A stretch of 64,000 nt of DNA from Rhynchospora pubera (Eukaryota; Streptophyta; Magnoliopsida; Poales; Cyperaceae), in NCBI GenBank assembly GCA_028095005.1, contig CM051459.1, positions 130,613,657-130,677,656 of the forward strand, given 5' to 3'. Numbering within the stretch: the first letter of the stretch is position 1; each line of letters begins with the position of its first letter. The notes beneath the pieces are model-generated. The model saw only the letters and a program-made list of their open reading frames with translations, did no database searches and was not told where the DNA came from. Both the position numbers and the translations under genes were made by a program. Shown one piece after another: positions 20,751-31,328 of the stretch.

Positions 20751-22425
20751 TGATGTACGGTTTTCGTACTTGATTTTCAGCCAGAATAAGCCCCTAAATT
20801 CGTTCAAATTACTTGTATTTTTACTCATTTTCCTTTAAATTGTGCTAATATTAGATGTAGGAAAGTTCAGCCGTAGCCCGGCAAGTTTTTTATACAGGTT
20901 CATCACACTTTGGCGCGAAAAAAGGAGAAAATCGACTAAGTTGCACAAATCCAGCAAGATGGAACGGGCCGCCCCAATCATAGGACGGGTCGTCCCACCT
21001 CAGTGCAAACGCAGGCAGAGGGAATTCAGACGACGCATTCAGCCCATGCTGGGACGGGCCGCCCCATGTTTAGACCAGGCCGTCCCAGTCCACGACCAGG
21101 CCAGAGAGTTATTTCGAGAATGCCAAATATAGAGTGCCTGATTTGGTGAGGTGGTTTCTTCAGTTTCCACCGCCTTTCTGGGCCACTATGCCACGTTTTG
21201 GAGCTTCCCAAGAGGCCTATATAAGCTCTGTCCTGGCTCCAAGTCGGGAGAGTCGAAAATCTGCTAAGTTTGGAGAGCCAAGAAGGAGCAAGACAGCCAC
21301 CCTGTTGAGACGGCCATCCACCAGCCTGAGACGCACCGCCCCAGGATCAGGACGGGCCGCCCCAGACAGGACAGAGCTTAGGAGATAGATGATTTTCGAG
21401 CACATCTTGTTGTAACTTGGTTTTTCTTTCTTTTTCTTTGTGTTTTTGTATGATGAAACCTGCTTTTTCTTGCATGGAGTAGTTTAGTTTAGGGGCTATG
21501 GTTCGATAACTTTTCTTTTAGTTGTTTGTTTTGTTTGAATACTTGATTAGTTGCTAAGTTAAGTTGCGTTTTGATTTCTGAAATTTAATTCTATCTTTTT
21601 GTTGCAAATTGTTAATGTTAGATTTGGCTATTGCATTAAACAAAGGCCTAGTTTAATTGTCAAAACAAAGTCTATCGGCAATAACAAGCAAACACTTAGA
21701 TTAATTAGGTAGGCAATATCCGAAAGGATTTAACCAAACTTCAAGTAATTAGAAGTTTTACTCAACAAACCGAGAGGTTGAGAGTTTACCAAGACCCAGA
21801 AATCAATAAGAAGCACCTAAACCAAGAAACGAGAGTTGAAATTTAGGAGTTTTTAGGATTTATCAAACAGAACCCCACAACTTGACCTGAACGAGAGTTA
21901 GAGCGCAAGTCTGTAGGTTAGGTTTGTTCCAATTCACGCAAAAACACTCAGCAAATAATTAAGTAAGATGACAAGACAAACATCGGATGATTGGAACGGC
22001 CCGTTCCAAGGTCAGGACGGACCGCCCGAGAGGGGGCGTCCTGGCCTAGAACGGACAGCTCCAGCCATCTGACAGGGTTAGGACGGCCCGTTCCAACCTG
22101 GGACGGTCCGTCCCAACCTTGACAGACAGGAAAAGTTAGACAACCTGAACCCCTAATCATTAGTTAATTGTTCAAACTTTCAATTGGATAAAGTCTTTTT
22201 CTAGGGAATTACAATTTTAAATTCTGTAACTGCAATTTACCTTCAGTTTGGATCGGTTTGAAATTTGAATTGTTTATTTAATCAAAAGAATTTAAATTAA
22301 TACGAATTGTTTAAACTTAGGAAAGGAATAGTCCGTCCCCGTGATTCGACCCTTAAACTACACTGCAAACGAATTAGTATCGGTTTTTAAGGAATTAATT
22401 TGACCAGTACCCTCAGCACCGATCA
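20751..22425 (+). repeat. 3' LTR of the Athila-type element
   Basis: It has the same 1,675-bp length as the 5' LTR and one observed substitution (A at 21879 against G at 9461). It is followed directly by the ATGCA duplication. Palindrome groups recur at 20961-21088, 21329-21364 and 21991-22115, and the TATA box at 21218-21225. The near-identity argues for a very recent insertion. Confidence 0.97.
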
Positions 22426-22636
22426 ATGCACAAGAAGAGCCAATAGGCGAACATAGAAGAAAGAAATAAGAATAGATATTAATCAAATAAAAAATAAAAT
22501 AAAAAGAAAGTTTATTCTCTCTCCTCTTGAACACATGCATGGTAGAAAGAATAAATACTTTGTTTCTTCTTTTCTCTTTTTCTCTATCATCTTCGTTATT
22601 TTTTGTGCAACCAATTAACCAAATACATTTTTAAAG

Positions 22637-23357
22637 CGGAATTATTACTTTCCACCATCTCTAGATTCTCTCATCTCCTCATCCCCAACTAATCCAATGC
22701 TTATCCTCATTCTCTCTTTCCTTTCTAGTATTTTTCATCATCTCGTCATTGTATTTGTCTTCCTTTCTTCTTTTATGTACCTACTCGTCCAGCGATGCAC
22801 TATTCTCATCCTCATTACATCTCTCTGTCGCTGACCCTATCTCCCAACTAAAATAATTGGATTACTAACTGACACACTTAAGTTTACCAACTAGAACAAT
22901 CAGGTTTATTAACTAGAACAATTATGTATATTAAGTAGAACAATTATGTATATGAATAAAAATAATTAGATGTGAACAATGATAATTTTCTAATATGTTC
23001 CCAGTACGTACCCACCCCAACTAGAACACATACATAATTGTGATAGGTCGTACACCTAATTGTTGTACTTAATATATATAATTATTTTTATTAGTTTTAT
23101 TCATATACCTAATTGTCTAGTCGGTACACCTAATTGTGCTAGTTAGTTAACCAATTATTCTAGTTAGGGAGAGAGTCAGCGACAAAGGGATGGAGATGGG
23201 ATGAGAACGGTGCAGGCGCTAGATGGGTGGGTACACATGGGAGAAGGAAGGAAATAGGGGAAATACATGGAAGAAAAGAAGGGATGAGAATGAGCACTAA
23301 ATTAGTTAGGGTCGGATGATGAGATTGTGGAATATTGGAGATGATCCTTACCAATCT
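22637..23357. mobile_element. TIR element with C/T-rich arms and ACTAGAACAATTA core repeats
   Basis: The arms (about 22640-22855, C/T-rich; about 23160-23357, its G/A-rich inverse) are diverged inverted repeats. The 11-bp string CATTTTTAAAG lies on both sides (22626-22636, 23358-23368), consistent with a Mutator-like duplication of 9-11 bp. The centre holds imperfect repeats of AACTAGAACAATTATGTATATTAA. Non-coding; small open frames come from the biased composition. Confidence 0.65.
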
Positions 23358-23447
23358 CATTTTTAAAGTATAATACTTTACTAATGAAATTCAGTTGGAC
23401 TATAAAGTAATGATGTATTAATTATATTAGTTATATTCTTTTTTGAG

Positions 23448-23841
23448 GTAGACTAAAATCAGTCGCGACTGACGGATGAGATCGTCAGTTATGTTGAAAT
23501 CTCAATTTTCGAGATTCTAACCGTCGATCCGAACCATTCAATGTGTTCTCCATATTTAAATCTCGTTGGAGACAAAATTTTATATTTTCTGAATTTTTTA
23601 GTACTTTTTTGATAGTTTACAAAATTCTTAATCTAAACAATTATGCACCCTTCAATAACAATGATTTTTAAAAATATAAAAAATAGTAAAAAAATTCTGA
23701 AAAATATAAAATTTAGTCTTCAATGAGATTTCAAAATGGAAAACACATTAAACGGTTCGGATTAGCCATTAGAACATCAAAAGTTGAGATATAATAGTGG
23801 CTGACGGATCCATTCGTTAGTCATGGCTGATTTTAGTCTAC
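23448..23841. mobile_element. Foldback MITE, ~394 bp
   Basis: The element is one long imperfect inverted repeat starting GTAGACTAAAATCAG and ending CTGATTTTAGTCTAC. Its inner half resembles the foldback elements at 27020-27436 and 54600-55002 (TCCATATTGAAATCTC...ATTTTATATTTT). Non-coding. Confidence 0.75.
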
Positions 23842-24495
23842 TTTTTTTTAATGATTGAAATCATCCGAGATATATTTTTACGAGTGAAATCAGTTTCTTT
23901 GTTTATTTTTTTTCCGTCTTATTCTTTCTTTATTCTTGATTAATGGTGTATTAATTATTCTAAGTATATATTTTTTTATCTTATTTACTTTTAAGGAACA
24001 TTAGGTTTATTATTTTTCTTGCAGTTGTAGGCGAAGATTGTAGTAAATTTCATTACCCATAAAAAAGTGATTACATGTTGAAATTAAGTCACATATATGA
24101 ATAAGGAAAAAAAAGAAAAAAAATCAAAAGGACTAAAAACAATCATATGTGCTATATTAATTATATGGTGAGTGAAAGAAATACAAAATACACAACGCAA
24201 ATGTCATACATAGGCCATTGCTCAACGCCAATCTATTCATTGTCTTGGATCATATATATATATATATACACACATATGGCCATTTTCACGACATGTTTGT
24301 TGGATGCTATCCTAATAAACATGTTACTTCAGAGGAATGTCAGATAGTTAATTGCCTCCAGAATTGAGAGGACTAAATAACTAGCTAGCAGTCAAAATAG
24401 TCTTGGCTAAGTTAGATAATTAAATAATTAAGTGGAAGAGGAAAGGCCTGCTTTTATGGCGTAATTATAGAGCAATAAATCGACTTAACCCAACC

Positions 24496-24711
24496 TTATG
24501 GCCTGTTAATTGAACGTCTTTCTTTTATTTGTTGTTTGTATTCTCCAAAGCTGAATCTTCTGTAAATCGCAGGGTCTGAATAGCCTTGGATGGTTGTATC
24601 ATACGAGGGACATAAGAAATAAGCCACTGAAAATCTCTCACATATTGAGTTTGCCACAACTCTGTGCTTCACGCTCTTGTACAAGTTATTGCTCCATGCC
24701 TGCATATATTG
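24496..24711 (-). pseudogene. Orphan last exon of a gibberellin 2-oxidase-like dioxygenase
   Basis: The minus strand reads an acceptor-like TATGCAG followed by AWSNNLYKSVKHRVVAN and ERFSVAYFLCPSYD, and ends SFGEYKQQIKERRSINRP. This matches the C-terminal exon of 2-oxoglutarate/Fe(II) dioxygenases, closest in my recall to the C20 GA 2-oxidase type. It includes the third iron ligand (His in KHRVV) and the 2OG-binding R-x-S (RFS). The normal end after FGEY is lost. No HxD-bearing exons are seen upstream on this strand, where an unrelated Mutator-like element begins at 24805 to 26273. It is probably a decayed gene remnant. Confidence 0.6.
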
Positions 24712-24804
24712 TTTAAGTTTGTTATAATTCTATTTTGAAAAAAAAAATGTGTGTTGTGACTCTTATATGCCCTAAATATATAGTAGTTAAACTAATTAAA
24801 AATA

Positions 24805-26273
24805 GGGGCAATTAGATTTATGCCACCTCAAAAGTTCAAAATTAAAAAAATGCCACCTCAAACTCAATTTATTTAGAAATTTGCCACATTCACTGTATAA
24901 AACCTCTACCAAATACAATATATTTTAGTAATGACCAAAATGTCCTCTATTTTTAATTCCTCTCTGCATTTCTTTCGTGAAACATGGTCATTCTGCCGTC
25001 AGTTCGTCGCACCAGCACTTTGATTTTTGTATTACGTACTATATCGAGGAGAACAAAGAACAATACGTCGATAGAATTCTTGAGACGTGGATGAAGATTT
25101 GTTGGAGGCTTGGAGCATTGAGTAATCGTTTTGATTCAGGTGCTGGGGTACTAACAGTACTGATAGTACTCCCAAATTCTTAAGTCCAGCAAAAAGTTAA
25201 AATTAAGTCTAAATTATTTTATAAGTGTCTTCGCATAACTGAAGACTTCAAATTTGGGACCTAATTTTTGTGCAAATAGATGGAAGAGCCAGCACACATG
25301 GGAGATGAAATAACTAAGTAATTCAAGGCAGTATGAAGGCTGAAGGAATTTTGCATTGTTGTTTAATCCATGAGTTTCAGAGTAATTTCTTTTGTCTTAC
25401 CCACTAAGGAATTGACACAAAGTAATTTCTTTTGAATGTTGTTTCAAATTGACATGAATTTTGCAATGTATGTGATGAGAGGAGCTTGAGGTCACAAACT
25501 GGTAGTACTTGTATGGTACAAAGAAGAGAGTCTTGCCCATGAGAAAGTAATGCCATACATTGCTTAATTCATAAGTAATTAGCTAATTAATCCATGAGTT
25601 CTGGAGTTTCTTGAGATTTACATCGAAAAATGAAAGAAACAAAGAAAAAACATATGTTGTGGGAAGTAAAAAGGAGTAATATTGGCCTGTACCAGATAAC
25701 AATTCACCGGTACATAAAAAATGTATGTCGCATACTGGTTATTAAGTACGGACATGTCTTGTTAGGCTAAGAACTATTTTCAAGCTTTAAATTCTAATTA
25801 TAGACTATGATGTTGCTACGTAAGGGCTTCGTTTGCCAAATAAAAAAAAATAAAAAAAAAATATCAAAAGAGTATGATGCTACTTTAACGCACGACTCGC
25901 TTGGCCATTTAGGTTTTCTTCGTCATTTTGGCGGTGAAGGGACAGCGAAGCGGCGGTGGAGGGTTGGCGGAGGAGTGGCGGAGCAGTAGCGGAGGGCCGA
26001 AGAAGTGGCAGCAGAGCGACGATGAAGCAGCCACAAAGGTGCGATGTCAGGGCTCAAAATTAGAACTCCGAAAACACCGTGAATGGAGAGACATTAGATT
26101 AAGGGCATTTTGGTCCATATGAAAAATATATTGTATATGGGAGAGGGTTTATACCTGAGTTGTGGCATATTTCTAAATAAATTGAGTTTAAGGTGGCATT
26201 CAACTAAGAGTGAATTTTGGAGTCGCATTTTTCTAATTTTGAACTTTTAGAGTGGCATGGGTCTAATTTTCCC
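24805..26273. mobile_element. Non-autonomous Mutator-like element, 1.47 kb
   Basis: TTAAAAATA at 24796-24804 and 26274-26282 is a perfect 9-bp duplication. The ends GGGGCAATTAGA and GGGAAAATTAGA (right, reverse complement) extend as inverted repeats of about 150 bp with phrases such as ATGCCACCT and AACTCAATTTATTTAGAAAT. The core includes a GC-rich GGCGGTGGAGGG patch near 25925-26030 that might be captured sequence, but no protein is recognisable. Confidence 0.83.
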
Positions 26274-27019
26274 TTAAAAATATGTGTACCGAATTTCATT
26301 TTCAATGGTTTATTACATTTTTGGATGGAAGACCATTATCATGAATTTATTCTAATCAAATGACTTCGTAATGTACATTGAATTACTTGCTAAGAGGTCA
26401 CAATAGTCACAAGAGAAAATGACAATATAACATGTTTCGCATCATCATTCCTAAATAGCTTTTTGCACATAATATTGATATTATCTACATTTATTTATTT
26501 TTTGCTATGGACACATTACTGTGAATTTTTTTTTTTTGAAGAAAATTAAGGCTCAAGCTAGCTCTTACCATATTTACATATTTTAAATCAAATAATTACA
26601 AATGTACAATTTTTTGCCATGAGCTAAATTTAAATAGTATGGAAATGTGGTGATTGCAATTTACTATAAGAGTGGTATAAAATGTTCTACGGGCGGCACT
26701 GCAACCTTGAACAGCTAATCAACTGGCAAAATCGATTAATGTATCATTTTCTAATTAATAAGCCACATAATGAATATAAATACCAAAAAAGAAAAGTTCG
26801 AATTACGACACTGATACTAAGCTTTGAATGTTAAATTTGTAATCGACATGCCATGGACCATTTTATCATCCCTTGACCGTACGTCTAGAATACTTAGTAG
26901 TACTATTACTTTGAGATTTAAGCCTAGTATCCAGGAGTCTGTTTTGAACATTTGTTCTTGGTTTCCAGTTTAATAAAAATCGGTAAATAAGTGCACTTTT
27001 TTTTCTATATATATATATA

Positions 27020-27436
27020 GAGAGAGAGCGCTTTGCTATGGTGAGTTGCAACTCACCAAAGCGTCGGTGAGTCACGCTTAAAATTTCAAAATTTAATTTA
27101 AAATGACCGATCCAAACCGTCTAATACGATCTCCCTATTGAAATCTCCATGAAGACCAAATTTTATATTTTTTCGAAATTTTTAAGTATTTTTTTAAAAT
27201 TTTAGAAAATCGTTAATCTAATTAATTCTGAACCGTTCAAAAACAGCAATTTTTAAAAATCCGAAAAAAAATACTTACAAATTTTTAAAAAATATATAAA
27301 ATTTGGTTTGCATGGAGATTTCAATAGAGAGATCATATTGGACGGTTTGGATCGGTCATTTTGAACTAGATTTAGGAATTTTGAGCGCGACTCACCGACC
27401 CCTTGGTGAGTTGCAACTCACCATAGCAAAACTCTA
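27020..27436. mobile_element. Foldback MITE with an 18-bp perfect palindrome at each end
   Basis: GGTGAGTTGCAACTCACC, a perfect palindrome, occurs at 27040-27057 and 27405-27422, each set in GCTATGGTGAG-type termini. The rest is an imperfect inverted repeat with an AT-rich middle. It is flanked by TA microsatellite, so the duplication cannot be read. Related copy at 54600-55002. Confidence 0.75.
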
Positions 27437-27466
27437 TATATATATATATATAATACATATTGTAGG

Positions 27467-27795
27467 TAGAGGTGTCAAACGTTGAAACGGAAGACGGAAC
27501 AGACCTGTTCCGCTTCCGTTTCGTTTCAGTCGACGGAACATAAATTGATTCCGTTTAACGTTCCGTTTCGTCAAACGTAACAAAATTCCATTCTGTTTAA
27601 TGTTCCGTCCTTTATTTACCATTGATTTCAGCGGAATTCCGTCCATTTCCGTGTTCCGTTTACGTTCCGTTCATTTTTTCCATTTCCGTTTCCATTCCGT
27701 TTTCAGAAACGGAATTGATTTTCTATTCTATTTAACGTTCCGTTCGGACGGAACGGAATGGAACACGTGAACGGAACGAAATATTGACAGCCCTA
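27467..27795. mobile_element. hAT-type MITE, 329 bp, built from TTCCGTT words
   Basis: ATTGTAGG at 27459-27466 and 27796-27803 is a perfect 8-bp duplication. The ends TAGAGGTGTCAAAC and TAGGGCTGTCAATA (right, reverse complement) are inverted. The interior consists almost wholly of TTCCGTT/AACGGAA words, including GGAACAGACCTGTTCC. Non-coding. Confidence 0.85.
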
Positions 27796-27959
27796 ATTGT
27801 AGGTTATTGAACGCAAATAATTAATAAGAAAATTTGCATTCGTCAAATTTTTCCTTCCTAATTGGACGTAGACTTACTATAAAATGTATTGATTTGGACA
27901 AAAAAAGCTTTTTTATGTTGTATATGAGTTTAAAGTAGAATTTCAATTATAATGAAAAA

Positions 27960-28701
27960 GCGAAATTGCTTAGGATCATCCAAACATTATATCATCTCCG
28001 ATTTCCAGAAAGAGAAAACGTGTGAACTAATCCTGTACGTTGTGCCCCCTCCTCTCGCGTGAACTAATCCCTCCCCCTTTTGCGTACATTGTCCCCCCTC
28101 CTCTCTCCCACGTACGTTGTCCCCCCTACCCCTTCATCCCTCTCACGTACGCTGTCCCTTCACCCTCCCTCTTCCCCTCCGACACACTTCATAACTGTTG
28201 AAGTTAATATAGTTAAATGTTGAAGGTAATATCCTAACTGTTGAAATTAATATCGTAACAGTTATATATATTAACTTCAACAGTTACGATATTACCTTCG
28301 ACATTTATGTATATTAACTTCAACAGTTACGATATTACCTTCAACATTTATGTATATTAACTTCAACAGTTACGATATTTCCTTCAACATTTATGTATAT
28401 TAACTTCAACAGTTATGATATTAACTTCAACAATTTTATATATTAATTTCAACAATTATGATATTAACTTCAACAATTTTATATATTAATTTCAACAGTT
28501 ATGCTCGGAAGGGGAGGGGGAAGGATGTACGCGGGAGTGAGGGAAACAGAGCGACAGGAGGAAGGGGGATAACGTACGCGAGAAGGAGGGAATACGCGGG
28601 ATAAGGATTTCTAGAAATAAAAAACGCGTAGAGCCAAAAATAGAAAAAACGCATGGGGATGATGAGAATGATGAATATCGGGATGATCCTTATCACCCCC
28701 G
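27960..28701. mobile_element. TIR element with C/T-rich arms and CTTCAACAGTTA core repeats
   Basis: The ends carry TTAGGATCATCC (left) and ATAAGGATCATCC (right, reverse complement). Flanks AATGAAAAA (27951-27959) and AATGAGAAA (28702-28710) fit a 9-bp duplication with one mismatch. The left arm is rich in CCCCTCCTCTC and GTACGTTGTCCC, the right arm in its inverse. The core repeats TTAACTTCAACAGTTACGATATT about eight times in both orientations. Same architecture as 22637-23357 and 41362-42204. Confidence 0.65.
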
Positions 28702-30358
28702 AATGAGAAATGGCGTGACCCCCTATACAGATTTATACTTAAATATAATATCATCTATCAATCGAGTACTCCTCCAAAATTTAAATCTCTACTTATATCA
28801 TATAAAATAGGGCATACTCTCTCACACAGAATTTCTATGTTAACATAAACTTGTTGGATTTCGAGCACGATCTATTTTTTTCTTGATCAGAATCACCACA
28901 TAAAAAATAATAATAAAATAAAAATATATCTGCAGTTTTCTATTCCTACATTATAAGAGAAGAATCATCACCAACACCGAACTAATATATGTCAGTAATT
29001 AAGGTCTTTTGAAAGATTAAACTCAGGAAATAATATAAAAATGAAGATTATATTAATTAAAAGAGAATCTAAACATAACACTGCAAATATCTAAACAACA
29101 ATCTTGTTGTACAAATAATGTGCAAAGCTATGTGTTAATAAAAATGAAGATACATTTCAAACCAACATCTTAAGGTTTATCATGATTTTACCCTTATTGT
29201 AAAATTTTCAAAATCACAAAAATGCCTCACAAATTGATAACACAAATATTTCATGTCCATTCAACTTACTCTATTCTTGATTAATTTGAGTCCCTTAGAA
29301 TAATTTAAGGTGATTTTGAGCATAACAAAAGTTGACGTGCCATTGCCAACCATCTTCAATCTGTGCTTGTCGCTTTCACAGTGATGAGAACGGAAAAAAA
29401 AAATTACTCTTTTTCAGCATATCAGATCTTTATGGTGTTTGTTTAATAAAGCTAATAGAATCCGATCCCAATCAATTGAAAAAATAGCTCCTCTGAATGA
29501 CTACTCTACCAGTACACACTACGATCACGATTTAGCATATGCATAAACCAAATCAGAATACCAGATAAAATAATAAGAGAAATTTTAGGTTTAAAAAAAT
29601 ATAGGAATACCAATATCTAAGTTTGTGTGCACTTGCGCCTGCGATAAATGTTGCATCCAGGTCCCTTTTAGTTTGCATGATTTTCTGCTTTCTTTTCTGA
29701 AGGTTGAGCACTATATATACTCTCTTGCCTCAAGAAAACATGCAGCACTCCCTATAAGATACTACAATATCTTAGAAAAGGAATGAAGTAAACAATTCTA
29801 TACTGAAACAGATTCAGAACTTGTAAAGTCCTTAGATTGTATAACACTTGAATTGATCAGTAGTTTACAACATGTACTTTAATACTACTGGTAGATATAG
29901 CACATACATACTCAGCATTTTGCTGGCCTTAAAAAAAAAAAAGATATAGCACATACTGTTACATTGATATATATTTGATATTATATACCTCATATATGGA
30001 AGTAATTAAATTCCAAAAGCATTAATTGACAAATCCGTTATCATAAAGAGCAAAAATAAGAAATAGAATAGTGAGAGAGAGAAAAAAAAAACAACACTGT
30101 TGCAATCAAGCTCGGTTGAGGAGACAAATATCAGACACAATTAACAAAGCTTGACATGTAATTAGCAACTAACTATCAGTCATGATCTTTAGGAAAAGCC
30201 AAAATTAACTGAAAGTTAAGGCTGTAGCAAGAAAAATATTACCTTGGCAGCAAGTTGTCTTTACCAGTTTGGATAACTCGATCTCTAGAGACCTTTTGTC
30301 TCCTCTGACAGTTTGCATAATGGCTCGTCCACTCTAAACTGACTGAAGCCATTCCATG
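28702..30358. other. AT-rich intergenic stretch, possible exon remnants
   Basis: No confident gene. On the minus strand an ATG at about 30353 opens a 37-codon frame ending in a donor-like CCAAGGTAAT near 30240, and an acceptor-like stretch lies near 29757. I recognise no protein family. The solo LTR at 30364 lies immediately upstream of that ATG. Confidence 0.3.
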
Positions 30359-30599
30359 GTGCATGATGTGTGCTTTTTAGGGTACACAAGACTAAATAAA
30401 AACCCTAACCCTATTTGGTCGGAATGCAAGCGCACTATCCTACCGCGTAGTACTTAGGGGTCGATCTCACAGGGAGGCGGTTTAGAATTACCGGACTAAC
30501 AACTTTGGGTAATCTAGACCTGGCAAATAGTTGGATTGGTGTTTAAACTACAGGAGTAAAATAGGAAAGTAAATAAATAATGCAAATGCTAGTGCAGTA

Positions 30600-30720
30600 T
30601 GGGATGCAATCGCACTGGACTGAGTGCGACCAAGGATGCAGGTGAAGTGCTGAAACAGGATGCAAGCTAGGATGCTACTGGTAAAACAGGATGCAGTCTA
30701 CGATGCAAGTGCACTCTTAA
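30600..30720. repeat. GGATGCA repeat cluster near one end of the solo LTR
   Basis: GGGATGCAATCGCAC, AGGATGCAGGTGAAG, AGGATGCAAGC, AGGATGCAGTC and CGATGCAAGTGCAC follow each other. With the cluster at 33650-33755 they occupy the same relative places as the GGAACGG groups in the Athila LTR. Confidence 0.65.
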
Positions 30721-31328
30721 CAGAAAATAATTATATTTTTTGTCAGGATTATGATTTCGCCACTATACTCTACTTGAGTTAACACAACAATCTACTTAGA
30801 ATTATGGGGTCTCATCACACGTACTTTATGAAATCCTTTTGTGCCTGGCTACTTGATTTAAGTTTGTAACCAATTAATACAAGCGGACCGTTTGGTAATA
30901 ATCTATCCTAATCCCCTCTTGAATCTGGCTACCTAAACCACAAATTGCTGGTTTAAGCGGATTGCTAGAAAAATAGAAAAATCGACTACACCCTTGTGTC
31001 TAGCTACTCATACTAACTTCCTACAAACAAATCTCAAGCGGGCAAGAATTGGATAAAAACAAATGTAATGAAAATGAGAGAAATGTGTTAACAAGTGGTT
31101 TATAAGTACTTTTGTGTATGTCTACTTGTCTAAATCCGAAATCCATTAACTCGAGCGGACCGTTCGGTAATAGTCTATCTTAACCTCCCTTTGAATCTGT
31201 CTACTTAGACCATAAACAAATAGTCTAAGCGGATTGCTAGAAAGTTAAGAGAATCAACCATACCTTTGTGTCTAACTACTCAATGATAATTTCAATCAAA
31301 TTTATAACAAGCGTGCAAGTGATCAAAT

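Larger units (their letters stand above)
8333..22425 (+). mobile_element. Complete Ty3/gypsy Athila-type LTR retrotransposon, 14.1 kb
   Basis: The 5-bp duplication ATGCA lies at 8328-8332 and 22426-22430. Two 1,675-bp LTRs (TGATG...ATCA) enclose a tRNA-Asp-type primer site, gag-pro-RT-RNase H-integrase, a spacer, an Athila-type extra (env-like) ORF, a long non-coding tail and a polypurine tract. Domain order, the RT sequence around FMDDFSVYG, the DLGAS protease motif, the primer site and an extra ORF downstream of integrase all fit the Athila lineage. I found one LTR mismatch (G at 9461, A at 21879), so the insertion is very recent. The pol frame carries one stop and one frame change, so this copy cannot make integrase as a normal polyprotein. 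Confidence 0.96.
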
